64,000 bases of DNA, taken from the NCBI GenBank assembly GCA_965656525.1, contig CBFHKY010000007.1:89628-153627 (forward strand), read 5' to 3'. The DNA comes from Pseudomaricurvus sp965656525. Its GTDB lineage: Bacteria > Pseudomonadota > Gammaproteobacteria > Pseudomonadales > Cellvibrionaceae. The notes below the pieces were generated by a model, which saw only the letters and a list, made by a program, of their open reading frames with translations, ran no database searches and was not told where the DNA came from. Made by a program: the position numbers and the translations under genes. Shown one piece after another: positions 52,569-61,308 of the stretch (within the stretch, counting starts at the first letter, position 1; each line of letters opens with the position of its first letter).

Positions 52569-53825
52569 CTAAACATCCCACTTCAAATAAACTTCTTTAG
52601 GGCCCCAAACATGGCCCCCGTGATATTCGAGCGGCTGGGTATCGTCCAAGCGAAACTCTGGCAACCGCGTCATCAATTCTTCGTACAAAATATTCAGTTC
52701 GATACGCGCTAAGTGCGAACCCAAGCAGCGATGAATGCCGGCACCAAAGGCAATATGCGAGGTTCCTTCACGATCTACGTCAAACGTTTCGGGGCTGGGA
52801 TACTCCTTCGCATCCAAATCAGCGCCAGGCAAAAACAGCAGCGCCATTTCACCTTCTTTCATTGTCACACCTTGGAACTCAGCATCCGTTTTTAAGAACC
52901 GTGGTGGCAGAGTAAACGTGTAACGACGCAACATTTCTTCGTTCACACTGGAGGCCATTTCCGGATTAGCACGGACTTGAGCCTGCAGCTCTGGGTTCTT
53001 AGCCAAATGCACAGCACCCAACGCCATGCCGTTCACCACCGTATCCAGGCCAGCTGCAAACAACATGACAGCGTAGTTTTCGATGTCGTACTGAGTGGCT
53101 TTTTCGCCATTAAACTCAGAGTCCCACAGCAGGGACAAAAGGTCATCTTGGGGATTTTCTTTACGATCCATGATGGTGTCACGCATGATTTCCGCCACGC
53201 GACCCAAACGAACCTGAACGTGAGCGGGATCCATGTCTGTATCGGCGAAATGTTCATTCACCAGATCACGGTATTCACGTTGACGCTCTACCGGCAAGCC
53301 AAACATGCCTAAGAAAATTTGAACTGGCAGAGGCTCTGCTACCGCCTCCACAAAAGCACAGTGCCCCTGAGGTTTGATCGCCTCAATTAATTCAACGGCT
53401 AAAGCGCGAATTTTCTCTTTCAGCAGGTTCATCGCCTTAGGTGAAAAGGCTCGCTGTAAGGGGCTGCGATACACAGCGTGATGCGGTGGATCGTAAGTTA
53501 TGGGAGCAGGAATATAGGGCTTAGGGGCGCCCTCCGGTAGGGAGGCGATCATGCCTTGAATCATTTCATAAGACACTTTGGCGTTGCTAAAAGTATCTGG
53601 GTCACGAGAAGCGTTGAATACGGCCGAATGGCTGTTCAACACCCAGTGGCCGCCATGCCGAGGCGTCCAAAAAATCCCCGGCGCATTTTTTGCAATTTCA
53701 AGGGCACAACCGTGAGCATCTTCAATCAACTCAGGCTGAGCATAATAATCAAAATCGTAAACCAGTTCGTCTGGTACATGATCGGGCTTTTCGACAGCAG
53801 GGCTCAGTGTAGCTTGGCTCATCAC
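52569..53825 (-). CDS. Cytochrome P450, P450cam (CYP101)-like
   Basis: A 418-aa soluble bacterial P450. The heme-binding loop is AFGAGIHRCLG with Cys367, the I-helix motif FAAGLDTVVN (about 256-265) and the K-helix ExxR is E297-R300. GGHWVL, PQGHCAFVEAVAEPLPVQIF and AAGLDTVVN closely resemble P450cam ([34 protein letters not shown]). It is a monooxygenase for a hydrophobic compound, and the single-cluster ferredoxin at 54885-55079 is the likely redox partner. No reductase gene is visible here. Confidence 0.95.
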   Translation of the reverse strand: MMSQATLSPAVEKPDHVPDELVYDFDYYAQPELIEDAHGCALEIAKNAPGIFWTPRHGGHWVLNSHSAVFNASRDPDTFSNAKVSYEMIQGMIASLPEGAPKPYIPAPITYDPPHHAVYRSPLQRAFSPKAMNLLKEKIRALAVELIEAIKPQGHCAFVEAVAEPLPVQIFLGMFGLPVERQREYRDLVNEHFADTDMDPAHVQVRLGRVAEIMRDTIMDRKENPQDDLLSLLWDSEFNGEKATQYDIENYAVMLFAAGLDTVVNGMALGAVHLAKNPELQAQVRANPEMASSVNEEMLRRYTFTLPPRFLKTDAEFQGVTMKEGEMALLFLPGADLDAKEYPSPETFDVDREGTSHIAFGAGIHRCLGSHLARIELNILYEELMTRLPEFRLDDTQPLEYHGGHVWGPKEVYLKWDV

Positions 53826-53955
53826 AAATTCCTTACGATTATATTATCGTTCTACTTTAATTCGGCTTCATGTTGGCTACTTATGTAACACCAATAATGT
53901 GACCGGCAGACTTCTTTTCGTAGCGCTGTTACGTATAACCTTTTAACTATAAATA

Positions 53956-53981
53956 CTTCAGGTGAGATGCCCCACCTGAAG
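53956..53981 (-). terminator. Hairpin between SDR and P450 genes
   Basis: A perfect 9-bp stem CTTCAGGTG / CACCTGAAG (53956-53964 with 53973-53981), 8-nt loop, followed on the minus strand by a weak T/A tract. It may only partly separate the SDR and P450 messages. Confidence 0.5.
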
Positions 53982-53998
53982 AGATGATTCCGGCTTGC

Positions 53999-54811
53999 TT
54001 ATTTTTTGGTCATCATGGCTGACAGATCAATTTGACCCGTTGCCACAGCGCCCATGAAGCCGCCGTCAGCCGGCAACACAACACCGTTCACGATTGTGGC
54101 CATATCACTGTTTAAGAAGATCAGCGTGTTCGCTTGCTCTTCTGGTGTGGAGTAACGACCAATAGGCTCCATAGCCATATCAACTGCATCCCCTGAGGCT
54201 TCGCGGAAATGCTTCATCATTGGTGTTTGTGTAGGGCTAGGCAAAGTACAGTTAATACGAATGCCTTTCTTGATCAAGTGAGCACCAGACAACATGGTCC
54301 AAACAATTACAGCTTCTTTGGAAGTACTGTAACCGTCACGTACCTCATCCAGCTTACCTTCACACCACTCAAGTGCAGCCTGATAGCCTTGCTGAGAAAT
54401 TAACTCCATCAACACTGGCACACGACGACTCCAGCCCATACCACCGGCAGAAGAAATACTGGCAATAGCAGAACCTTCACCCATCAGTGCAGCCACTTTT
54501 TCGGTCAAATGACGAGTACCCAAGAAGTTAACCTTCATAACATCCATTGCCGGCGCAGTTTGCGGCAAGCCAGCACAGTTAAACAAGGCATCAACTTTAC
54601 CGCCAATTTTCTCAACGGCGGCATCAATGGTAGCCGGATCACGCAAATCAACGAGATTGAAAGAAGCCAAATCAAGATCCGTCTCTTTAAAGTCAAGGCC
54701 GTGCACTTCGGCGCCCAACTCAACTAGAATTCGAGCTGTGGCATAACCCATACCCGAAAAACAGCCGCTAACAACAACACGCTTACCTTTATAACCCAAA
54801 ATATCCATCAA
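53999..54811 (-). CDS. SDR oxidoreductase, 3alpha-HSD/coniferyl-alcohol-DH-like
   Basis: A 270-aa short-chain dehydrogenase (a second Met at residue 2 is an alternative start). Rossmann motif VVSGCFSGMGYATARIL, then LFNCAGLPQ, ISSAGGMGW with catalytic Ser, and a late YSTSKEAVIV with catalytic Tyr and Lys. The Ser-Tyr spacing is longer than usual, with an insert carrying ELISQQGYQAALEWCEGK, as in Comamonas-type 3alpha-hydroxysteroid/carbonyl reductases and coniferyl-alcohol dehydrogenases. It may oxidise the alcohol made by the P450. Confidence 0.85.
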   Translation of the reverse strand: MMDILGYKGKRVVVSGCFSGMGYATARILVELGAEVHGLDFKETDLDLASFNLVDLRDPATIDAAVEKIGGKVDALFNCAGLPQTAPAMDVMKVNFLGTRHLTEKVAALMGEGSAIASISSAGGMGWSRRVPVLMELISQQGYQAALEWCEGKLDEVRDGYSTSKEAVIVWTMLSGAHLIKKGIRINCTLPSPTQTPMMKHFREASGDAVDMAMEPIGRYSTPEEQANTLIFLNSDMATIVNGVVLPADGGFMGAVATGQIDLSAMMTKK

Positions 54812-54884
54812 TTACTCCTTAGTCATTTGTCTCGCACCACAGGTGCTTGCGCCAATCGCTGCAACTGCAAGCGACAGCTAAACG

Positions 54885-55079
54885 TTATTCTTCTATTATT
54901 TCAATAATCTTTTCAGGGCAGGATCGTGCTCCGCGACGGGCAACATCTTCCATTCCTTTCGGTACGTCGATTTCACTGACCTCAATGTAGCCTTCATCAT
55001 CTAGCTGAAATAATGTTTCAGATATAGATGCACAACGAGCATTGCCAACACAGGCGTCTTTATCGATTCGGATTTTCAA
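54885..55079 (-). CDS. Single-cluster ferredoxin ([3Fe-4S]-type), P450 partner
   Basis: A 64-aa ferredoxin. The Cys pattern CVGNARC ... CP (CxxNxxC then Cys-Pro) is that of single-cluster P450 ferredoxins. The middle residue of the first loop is Asn where His is common. The start is a TTG at 55077-55079 (MKIRIDKDACVG) after GGAGG with about 6 nt spacing. The frame goes further upstream to another TTG at 55100 that would cover the ribosome site. It carries electrons to the P450 three genes downstream. Confidence 0.9.
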   Translation of the reverse strand: MKIRIDKDACVGNARCASISETLFQLDDEGYIEVSEIDVPKGMEDVARRGARSCPEKIIEIIEE

Positions 55080-55442
55080 AATGTAACCTCCAAGCGACAA
55101 ACAGGGGCAGAATTTAGCCCTCTGGCAAGGGTCTATTAACTGCGTTATTATACATCAATGGTGTTCAATAGCAACGTAGCCACGTTAGTCTAGGCGCTCT
55201 GAGAACGCCAAGAAAACCGCCGTTACTGGCCGCATTATCCAGCACCGTGAACACATTGGGCTATAAGTTTAGACCACCCTAGATGCAAAGAAGGGTAAAT
55301 CATAGACTCTTTCCCCTTCCCTGTACTGGTCTCTGTCGACCAAACTCGTCAGACTGTGTCGTCGGCCAGCGTAGCCAGTCACAAGTCTTTTGGCTTGAAC
55401 AACCCGATTTCTTATAAGTAGGCTTATCAGGAAAATAACAAT
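55080..55442. other. Divergent promoter region, ferredoxin operon / barrel-protein operon
   Basis: About 360 bases between two divergent operons. It contains the operator-like site and promoter at 55147-55174. I see no further gene; short minus-strand frames have no family features. Confidence 0.5.
55147..55174 (-). promoter_or_regulatory. Promoter and operator-like site, ferredoxin operon
   Basis: On the minus strand -35 TTGCTA (55174-55169), 16-bp spacer, -10 TATAAT (55152-55147). The 22 bases 55149-55170 match the site at 36847-36868 at 18 positions (shared ends TATACA and CAATA/GAATA). Placed 70 nt before the ferredoxin start. Confidence 0.55.
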
Positions 55443-56213
55443 ATGGCGCTTTACACAACTATCCATCTACACAATATTGCTCCCAACCATGAAGAAGACT
55501 ACAGCGCATGGTTTGATAATCAGCACCAAGCCGACCTCGCTCGCTTGCGCGGCTTCACCAAAGCTCAACGCTTTAAAGTTGCCAAAGAACAAATCATGCC
55601 GGACATCCCGCAGCCTTGGCGCTACATGAGCGTGTATGACTTTGACACAGCAACACCCGACATCGATCTACCTGCGCTGGCACCTTTGTTAGCCAACGTT
55701 CGCGATGCAGGATGGGTTGCGGCAGACACAACGGAAAGGCTCTACACCTACAAGCTGTTTGGAGACTGGAAGAGCAGCCCTAACTATCAAGCTGATCAAG
55801 CGTTGTCGGGGATGAGCATACTGTTTGGCAATTATGTTATTGGCCGCTATGACGAATACCAAGACTGGTATGAGAACACCCACAGCCATGAAGTGATCAA
55901 CGTTCCCGGCCACGTAGCTATGAAGCGTGGTGAATTGGCTACCACACAACTGGAACCCAAACATTATTGCCCCGGCGATCAGTTAATTCTGTGTGCCCAA
56001 CAAACAGACGACCTGATGTTCACGCTCCGCGATTTCAGTGCTCGCGCTCGCGGCGTCAGCCCCAGTGGTATTTCTATGGAGCCGCGCGACCAGCAGGCTG
56101 GCTCATTTGCTCGCACCGTTCACTATTTCAACCTTTGCAGTGGCGATCAACGCTGGCCGGGCGGAATCGCTTACGGTGGCGACCTATCTGTTTATAAAGA
56201 GAGCGCACAATAA
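55443..56213 (+). CDS. Dimeric alpha/beta-barrel-like protein, two repeats
   Basis: A 256-aa protein with two similar halves. Each starts with a beta-strand and a YSAWF/YQDWYENTHSHE-type segment (DYSAWFDNQHQADLARLRGF in the first half, DEYQDWYENTHSHEVINVPG in the second). The W-x-x-x-x-H pattern and the GF.KAQRF / GHVAMKRG ends are like EthD/Dabb alpha-beta barrels. It is the first gene of the plus operon. A degradation enzyme or ligand-binding role is possible; nothing specific can be named. Confidence 0.65.
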   Translation: MALYTTIHLHNIAPNHEEDYSAWFDNQHQADLARLRGFTKAQRFKVAKEQIMPDIPQPWRYMSVYDFDTATPDIDLPALAPLLANVRDAGWVAADTTERLYTYKLFGDWKSSPNYQADQALSGMSILFGNYVIGRYDEYQDWYENTHSHEVINVPGHVAMKRGELATTQLEPKHYCPGDQLILCAQQTDDLMFTLRDFSARARGVSPSGISMEPRDQQAGSFARTVHYFNLCSGDQRWPGGIAYGGDLSVYKESAQ

Positions 56214-56250
56214 GCCCCCAACAGCAGACAAAAGACATAAGGAAACACGG

Positions 56251-56988
56251 ATGCAGAAAACAATCGTAATTACCGGCGCTGGCGTCGGCTTAGGTCGAGC
56301 TCTCGCCAAACGCTTTGCAGAGCTAGGTCATCAAGTGGTTTTGCTGGGTCGCACCTTCGCCAAAGTAGAAGCTACGGCTGCTGACATTGGCGACAACGCT
56401 ATGGCGGTGCAATGTGATGTGGGCAATCCAGATTCTGTTCGCGAGGCCTTCACCTGTATTACAGAGCGCCACAACAACATTGATGTGCTGATCAATAACG
56501 CCGCTGTTTTCGAGCCTTTCCTGATGGCAAATGCCACTGATGCGCAAATCATCAGCGCTGTTAACACCAATCTGATCGGCCCCATGCTGATGGCTCGATC
56601 AGCCATCCCACTGTTAAAAGACGGCAGCCAAATCTTTAACATTTCCAGTGAGTCGGTAGAAATGGATTTTCCTCATCTGTCTGTTTATCAAGCTACGAAA
56701 GCGGGCGTCGAACGACTGAGTAAAAGTCTCTACAGTGAGCTGGCCCCACAAGGCATTCGCGTCACCAATGTGCGGGCAGGCCAAATGTACGAAGAGGGCA
56801 AAGTGTGGGATGCCAACCCAGAGGATCAAATGGCCTTTGGTAAAGCGGCTATGGAGCGAGGCTTCAATCTACGCGAACGTCCGATGTCTCAGTTTGATTC
56901 GGTAGCCGATATCTTTTGCCACTTGATTGAGTTACCCGCAGACGTGCATGCGGATTCCATTTCTTTGCACGGCCGCAAAGCCAATTAA
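56251..56988 (+). CDS. SDR family oxidoreductase
   Basis: A 245-aa short-chain dehydrogenase. The start ATG at 56251 has AAGGA 7 nt upstream and gives MQKTIVITGAGVGLGRALAK; an open frame reaching back to 56038 overlaps the preceding gene and is not used. Motifs: TGAGVGLG, DVLINNAAV, NISSESVEM with Ser, and YQATKAGVERL with catalytic Tyr and Lys. It lies between the barrel protein and the KstD-like flavoprotein. Confidence 0.9.
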   Translation: MQKTIVITGAGVGLGRALAKRFAELGHQVVLLGRTFAKVEATAADIGDNAMAVQCDVGNPDSVREAFTCITERHNNIDVLINNAAVFEPFLMANATDAQIISAVNTNLIGPMLMARSAIPLLKDGSQIFNISSESVEMDFPHLSVYQATKAGVERLSKSLYSELAPQGIRVTNVRAGQMYEEGKVWDANPEDQMAFGKAAMERGFNLRERPMSQFDSVADIFCHLIELPADVHADSISLHGRKAN

Positions 56989-57004
56989 GCTAGGAGCCAA
57001 TTCA

Positions 57005-58663
57005 ATGAGCGAGACCTTTGACTACGTAGTAGTAGGTAGTGGTGCGGGTGCTTTTTGTGCCGCATTGGTTATGCGCCAAGCAGGTAAAAGCGTACTGGTT
57101 CTGGAAAAAGCCGAGCAAGTAGGCGGCACCACCGCGACATCGGGTGGCGTGATGTGGATTCCCAATAACCGCTATATGAAGGCTGATGGCATACCAGACA
57201 GTCGTGAAGATGCCATCAATTATATGAATACGGTGATTGGCAATCACGAAGATGCCCCTGGAGCTACCGCTATTCGTCGCGAAACTTATGTGGATAAAGC
57301 CCCAGAAACTCTGGAGTTTTTGATTTCCCAAGGCCTGCGCTTTCGCCGCATTCCATCTTGGCCGGATTATGTCGATGCTCCCGGACAGTCAGAAGCTGGC
57401 CGCACGGTGATATCCGAGCTCTTTGATCTAAAAGAGCTCGGCGAGTGGAAAGGCAAAATCCGTAAGGGCTTCATCCCTATTCCAGCCTATATCGAAGAAG
57501 CCATGGAGCTGGCTTACGTCACCAAGCGTTGGTCGAGCACTAAAGCCTTGTTTAGCATCTTGGGGCGTACCGTATTCAGTTTGCTACAAGGTAAGCGCCT
57601 GGTGACCGCTGGGCAAGCCTTACAAGCACAAACTCTACATGCCGCCCTAACGGCGGGTACCGATGTGCGAGTGAACAGCGGCGTTAAAGAGCTTATTGTT
57701 GAAGGTGGCCGAGTGACCGGCGTAGTGGCCAACATCGAAGGCAAAGAAACACGTATTACGGCTAAACTGGGCGTACTTATTAATGCGGGTGGCTTCGCCA
57801 AAAATCAAAGCATGCTGGATAAGTACATTCCCGGCGTCAAAACCGAGTGGTCTGGTGCCACAGCAGAAGATACCGGCGATATGATTGAAGCCGGCATAGG
57901 CGCCGGCGCTGCCGTCGCGCAAATGGATCAGCGAGTGGGCTATCCGGTTACGCTGCCACCGGGCAAAAGCGGCTCCCCTACTTTGGTGCAAAGCGAGATG
58001 GCAAAACCTCACTGCATCATGGTGGATCACAGTGGCAAACGTTTTGTCAGTGAGGCCAATTCATACGCCTCACTGTCCAAGGCTATCTGGGAACACAATC
58101 GCTCTGCACCTGTGATGTACTCTTGGCTCGTTATCGACAGCCAATACGCTGAACGCTATTCCATGGCGGGCGCTCGGGGCAATAAAAAACTGGAAGCCTG
58201 GCGCGAAGCTGGCTTTGCTAAGCAGGGCGAAACGCTGACAGAACTGGCACAAGCCTGTAATATCGACGCCGCTCAACTGCAAACGACCGTAGATAACTTC
58301 AATCGGTTTGTCCGCAATAACAAAGATGAAGAATTCGGCCGTGGCAGCCACGTTTACCACAATTGGTTGGGAGACGCGCTAGCCACACCGTCACAAACGC
58401 TTGGTTCCATTGAAAAAGGGCCTTTTTATGCGATTCCGGTGTATCCGGGCGACGTCAGCACTTTTGGCGGCTTGGTGACCGATCATCACGCGAGGGTGTT
58501 AAAAGAAGATGGCTCTGCGATTCCAGGTTTATTTGCTACTGGCGTCTCAACCGCTTCCGTCATGGGTAAAGGCTGCACGGGTGCAGGCGCCAGTATCGGC
58601 CCCGCCATCACGTGGGGTTACGTAGCGGCGCAATCCGCGCTAGAAGAAAGCACAAACAGTTAA
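57005..58663 (+). CDS. FAD-dependent 3-ketosteroid-delta1-dehydrogenase-like protein
   Basis: A 552-aa flavoprotein. The start is the ATG at 57005 with the FAD-binding motif VVVGSGAGAFCAALVMRQAG; an earlier in-frame start at 56927 overlaps the SDR. GGTTATSGGVMWIPNN is the KstD-type second FAD/substrate loop, and a late GLFATGVSTASVMGKGCTGA closes the FAD domain. The family inserts carbon-carbon double bonds next to a keto group in cyclic ketones (KstD and relatives). The substrate need not be a steroid. Confidence 0.87.
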   Translation: MSETFDYVVVGSGAGAFCAALVMRQAGKSVLVLEKAEQVGGTTATSGGVMWIPNNRYMKADGIPDSREDAINYMNTVIGNHEDAPGATAIRRETYVDKAPETLEFLISQGLRFRRIPSWPDYVDAPGQSEAGRTVISELFDLKELGEWKGKIRKGFIPIPAYIEEAMELAYVTKRWSSTKALFSILGRTVFSLLQGKRLVTAGQALQAQTLHAALTAGTDVRVNSGVKELIVEGGRVTGVVANIEGKETRITAKLGVLINAGGFAKNQSMLDKYIPGVKTEWSGATAEDTGDMIEAGIGAGAAVAQMDQRVGYPVTLPPGKSGSPTLVQSEMAKPHCIMVDHSGKRFVSEANSYASLSKAIWEHNRSAPVMYSWLVIDSQYAERYSMAGARGNKKLEAWREAGFAKQGETLTELAQACNIDAAQLQTTVDNFNRFVRNNKDEEFGRGSHVYHNWLGDALATPSQTLGSIEKGPFYAIPVYPGDVSTFGGLVTDHHARVLKEDGSAIPGLFATGVSTASVMGKGCTGAGASIGPAITWGYVAAQSALEESTNS

Positions 58664-58764
58664 CACAATTTGCAACAACTGCTGGCACAAACCAGCAATT
58701 ACATAATGATTAACCGATTCGCGCTCAACTTATACAACTTCGCGCGACCTTAAAGGAGATAACA

Positions 58765-60225
58765 ATGGATAAGCTTCAAGATGCTCTGCTGTACATCAAC
58801 GGCGAAATGCGCCCGTCCGGCAATAATGCATTTTTCGATAACATCAACCCGTGGACCGGTGACACCTGCGGTCAAGCCGCTGACGCGACAGCTGCCGACG
58901 TTGAAGAAGCTATTGCTTGTGCTCGAAACGCTTTTGATAACACCGACTGGGCCATTAATCATGAAGAGCGTTACGCTCTAGTGACCAAATTTGTTGAAGC
59001 CATGGTAGCCAACCGCGAAAAGCTGGTACAGGTTTCACGTTTAGAGGCTGGTGCAGCGATAGGAGCAGCCGCTCGTGCTCACATCGACGGCGCTCTGAAC
59101 GGCGCTAAAGACCTGTTGGAATGCTGGAAGAAAGTCGAACTGGTAAAAGATCTTGGCATCAAAAGCGAAGGCTTCGACACCAAGCGTATTGTTCGCCGCG
59201 AAGCCACAGGGGTCGTGGGTGCCATTACACCTTGGAATGTACCTCTGTATGTGAATGTGGGTAAAGTCGTTGCTGCTTTATTGGCTGGCTGTACTGTTAT
59301 CCTCAAACCGGCCCCTGACACCCCACTGATGGGCTCAATCATGGGTGAAATAGCCATCGAAGCTGGGCTGCCAGCAGGTGTGTTTAACGTCATCACCTCA
59401 GCAGACCCTGCCATGGCCGGCGAAATGCTTACTACAGATATCCGTGTTGATTTGATCTCGTTCACCGGCTCTACCGCTGTCGGCAAGATCATCATGAAAA
59501 ACGGTGCCGAGTCACTTAAGCGCGTGTTCCTAGAGCTGGGTGGCAAATCCGCCTTTATCGTACTGGAAGACGCTCCTGAATTTGCTCGTACGGTCATGGG
59601 TTCGATGGTAGTTTTCCACGCAGGTCAAGGCTGCGCTTACCCAACCCGTCTGTTAGTGCCAAAAAGCCGTTACGAAGAAGCGGTTGGCGCACTGCAAATG
59701 GCCTACCAGGGCTTTGCTGACAAGTGGGGCAAGTTCGATGAACCGACTTGCATCATGGGCCCAGTGATCTCTAAAAAGCAGATGAATCGTGTTGCTGAGT
59801 ACTTAGAGATCGGCAAAAAAGAAGCTCGTCTTCTGGCTGGCGGCAATGTGCGTACCGATATGGGCAATGGCTTCTTTGTAGAGCCGACTTGCTTTGTGGA
59901 TTGCACCAATGACATGCGCATCGCTCGTGAAGAAATCTTTGGCCCAGTGTTGGTTGTGATTCCTTTCGAAGACGAAGCCGACGCCGTTCGCATTGCTAAC
60001 GACAGCGATTATGGTCTGGGTGGCGCAGTATTTGGCCCCACCGAAAAAGCACTGGCCGTCGCCGAGCAAATTCGTGCTGGCGCACTCAGCGTTAATGGCG
60101 GCACCAGCATCACCGGCGACCTACCGTTCGGCGGTTACAAGCAGTCTGGCATGGGCCGCGAGTGGGGTGTTGAAGGCATAGAAGACTTCATGGAAGTCAA
60201 AGCTATTGGTATCCGCGCCTCTTAA
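58765..60225 (+). CDS. Aldehyde dehydrogenase
   Basis: A 486-aa NAD(P)-dependent ALDH. Cofactor loop: FTGSTAVGK. Catalytic Glu257 is in LELGGKSAF and Cys290 in GQGCAYPTRL. Late landmarks: EEIFGPVLVVIPF and LPFGGYKQSGMGREWG. The ribosome site is AAAGGAG. It is the last gene of the plus operon and probably oxidises an aldehyde intermediate to an acid for CoA activation. Confidence 0.95.
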   Translation: MDKLQDALLYINGEMRPSGNNAFFDNINPWTGDTCGQAADATAADVEEAIACARNAFDNTDWAINHEERYALVTKFVEAMVANREKLVQVSRLEAGAAIGAAARAHIDGALNGAKDLLECWKKVELVKDLGIKSEGFDTKRIVRREATGVVGAITPWNVPLYVNVGKVVAALLAGCTVILKPAPDTPLMGSIMGEIAIEAGLPAGVFNVITSADPAMAGEMLTTDIRVDLISFTGSTAVGKIIMKNGAESLKRVFLELGGKSAFIVLEDAPEFARTVMGSMVVFHAGQGCAYPTRLLVPKSRYEEAVGALQMAYQGFADKWGKFDEPTCIMGPVISKKQMNRVAEYLEIGKKEARLLAGGNVRTDMGNGFFVEPTCFVDCTNDMRIAREEIFGPVLVVIPFEDEADAVRIANDSDYGLGGAVFGPTEKALAVAEQIRAGALSVNGGTSITGDLPFGGYKQSGMGREWGVEGIEDFMEVKAIGIRAS

Positions 60226-60264
60226 GCGCTGAACGTCGGAAGGTAAGCACCATTTCTTTCTACT

Positions 60265-60334
60265 AGGTTTGATGTGTATTTCATCAAACCTTTGACGTTC
60301 AATTTCGGGCGACATCAGTCGCCCGATTTGTTTT
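60265..60334 (+). terminator. Tandem hairpins ending the ALDH operon
   Basis: A first stem AGGTTTGATG / CATCAAACCT (60265-60274 with 60282-60291). A second, TCGGGCGAC / GTCGCCCGA (60305-60313 with 60318-60326), has a 4-nt loop and a TTTGTTTT tail. The second is a good rho-independent terminator. Confidence 0.85.
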
Positions 60335-60353
60335 ACCCTCAAGGACATTCGCC

Positions 60354-60770
60354 ATGAAACTGTCCCGCCGACAAGAACAACAAGCTCGCCACAAGTTCAA
60401 CCAACAGCGAGAGCAAATCGATAGCGATGATATCCAGTTCGCCACTGATAAGGGCCACGAAAAAGTCGAGCGCCTAGAAAAAAAGCCCCCCAACCCCGTC
60501 AAAAGTCTCTGGCAGGATTTGAGAACCATGGTGGACATGCTATCTGACTACAAAAAAGGAGTTTATAAAACCGTCCCCTGGAGCAGTATTGCCGCCACAA
60601 CTGGTGCAGTAGTTTATTTTATTACCCCCATAGATGTGATTTTTGATTTTATCCCAGTTGCAGGCTATTTGGATGATGCGTTCGTCATCAAACTCGCTCT
60701 GGATATGGCACGCTCTGACATCCAGCGCTACGCAGACTGGAAACAGCCAGAAAACGACGAATCACTTTAG
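60354..60770 (+). CDS. YkvA/DUF1232 family membrane protein
   Basis: A 138-aa protein with a basic, helical N-terminus (about residues 1-55) and the DUF1232 domain with a hydrophobic hairpin. The signature is AAVVYFITPIDVIFDF-like: here VYFITPIDVIFDFIPVAGYL and DDAFVIKLAL. The function is unknown. It sits alone between terminators. Confidence 0.88.
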   Translation: MKLSRRQEQQARHKFNQQREQIDSDDIQFATDKGHEKVERLEKKPPNPVKSLWQDLRTMVDMLSDYKKGVYKTVPWSSIAATTGAVVYFITPIDVIFDFIPVAGYLDDAFVIKLALDMARSDIQRYADWKQPENDESL

Positions 60771-60848
60771 GCTTTCTTCTATCCGCTTTTGTGCCATTCA
60801 CTTTGTCCTACTCGCTTCGCTGACCAGCACCTTAGAGGGCCGTTTAAC

Positions 60849-61139
60849 TCAACACTCAAATTGTATTTGTGCCGCATCGGCCAGTAAGGGTTTGATTTTT
60901 TCGCCCAACGCCACATGAGCAGGATGCGCTAAATACGTTAGGCAATCCTGTTTAGAATCAAAACCAACCACGATGCCATAATCAAATTGAGGCGGCAGTA
61001 CACCCGCATTGCTACCATGGTCATAAGATTTTATTTGCGCAATCTGGTTCTTTAAATCGTCCCCCATCGCCAAACATTCAGCCAACAAGTCTGCGTCGTG
61101 ATTCTCTTGAAACTTCATCAATACGATATGTTTTAACAC
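60849..61139 (-). CDS. Dabb-domain protein (stress-responsive alpha/beta barrel)
   Basis: A 96-aa protein with the Dabb fold: LKHIVLMKFQE at the start, DYGIVVGFDSKQDCLTYLAH near the end. It starts with GTG (61139) preceded by AAGGAT. Dabb proteins form dimeric barrels; the role is not clear. Confidence 0.85.
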   Translation of the reverse strand: MLKHIVLMKFQENHDADLLAECLAMGDDLKNQIAQIKSYDHGSNAGVLPPQFDYGIVVGFDSKQDCLTYLAHPAHVALGEKIKPLLADAAQIQFEC

Positions 61140-61308
61140 GTGTTCATCCTTATTATTGTTTTCGGGTAACTCAATTGTACCAATTCTGCCCCTCAGTCAT
61201 GGCTAAGAAATGAAAAGCTTGTCTGGCCGCATGTCGCTGCAGCGCAGACACCGTTAGTAGGTAGGGTAGTTTGGCAGGTACAATGAACCAGCTTTTTCAT
61301 TATCCTCA

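Noticed and set aside
55269..55466. 65-aa minus-strand frame between the two divergent operons
   Set aside because: It overlaps the start of the barrel-protein gene and shows no family pattern.
56038..56250. Longer start of the SDR gene (71 extra residues)
   Set aside because: It overlaps the preceding barrel gene, and AAGGA 7 nt before 56251 together with the Rossmann motif fix the start there.
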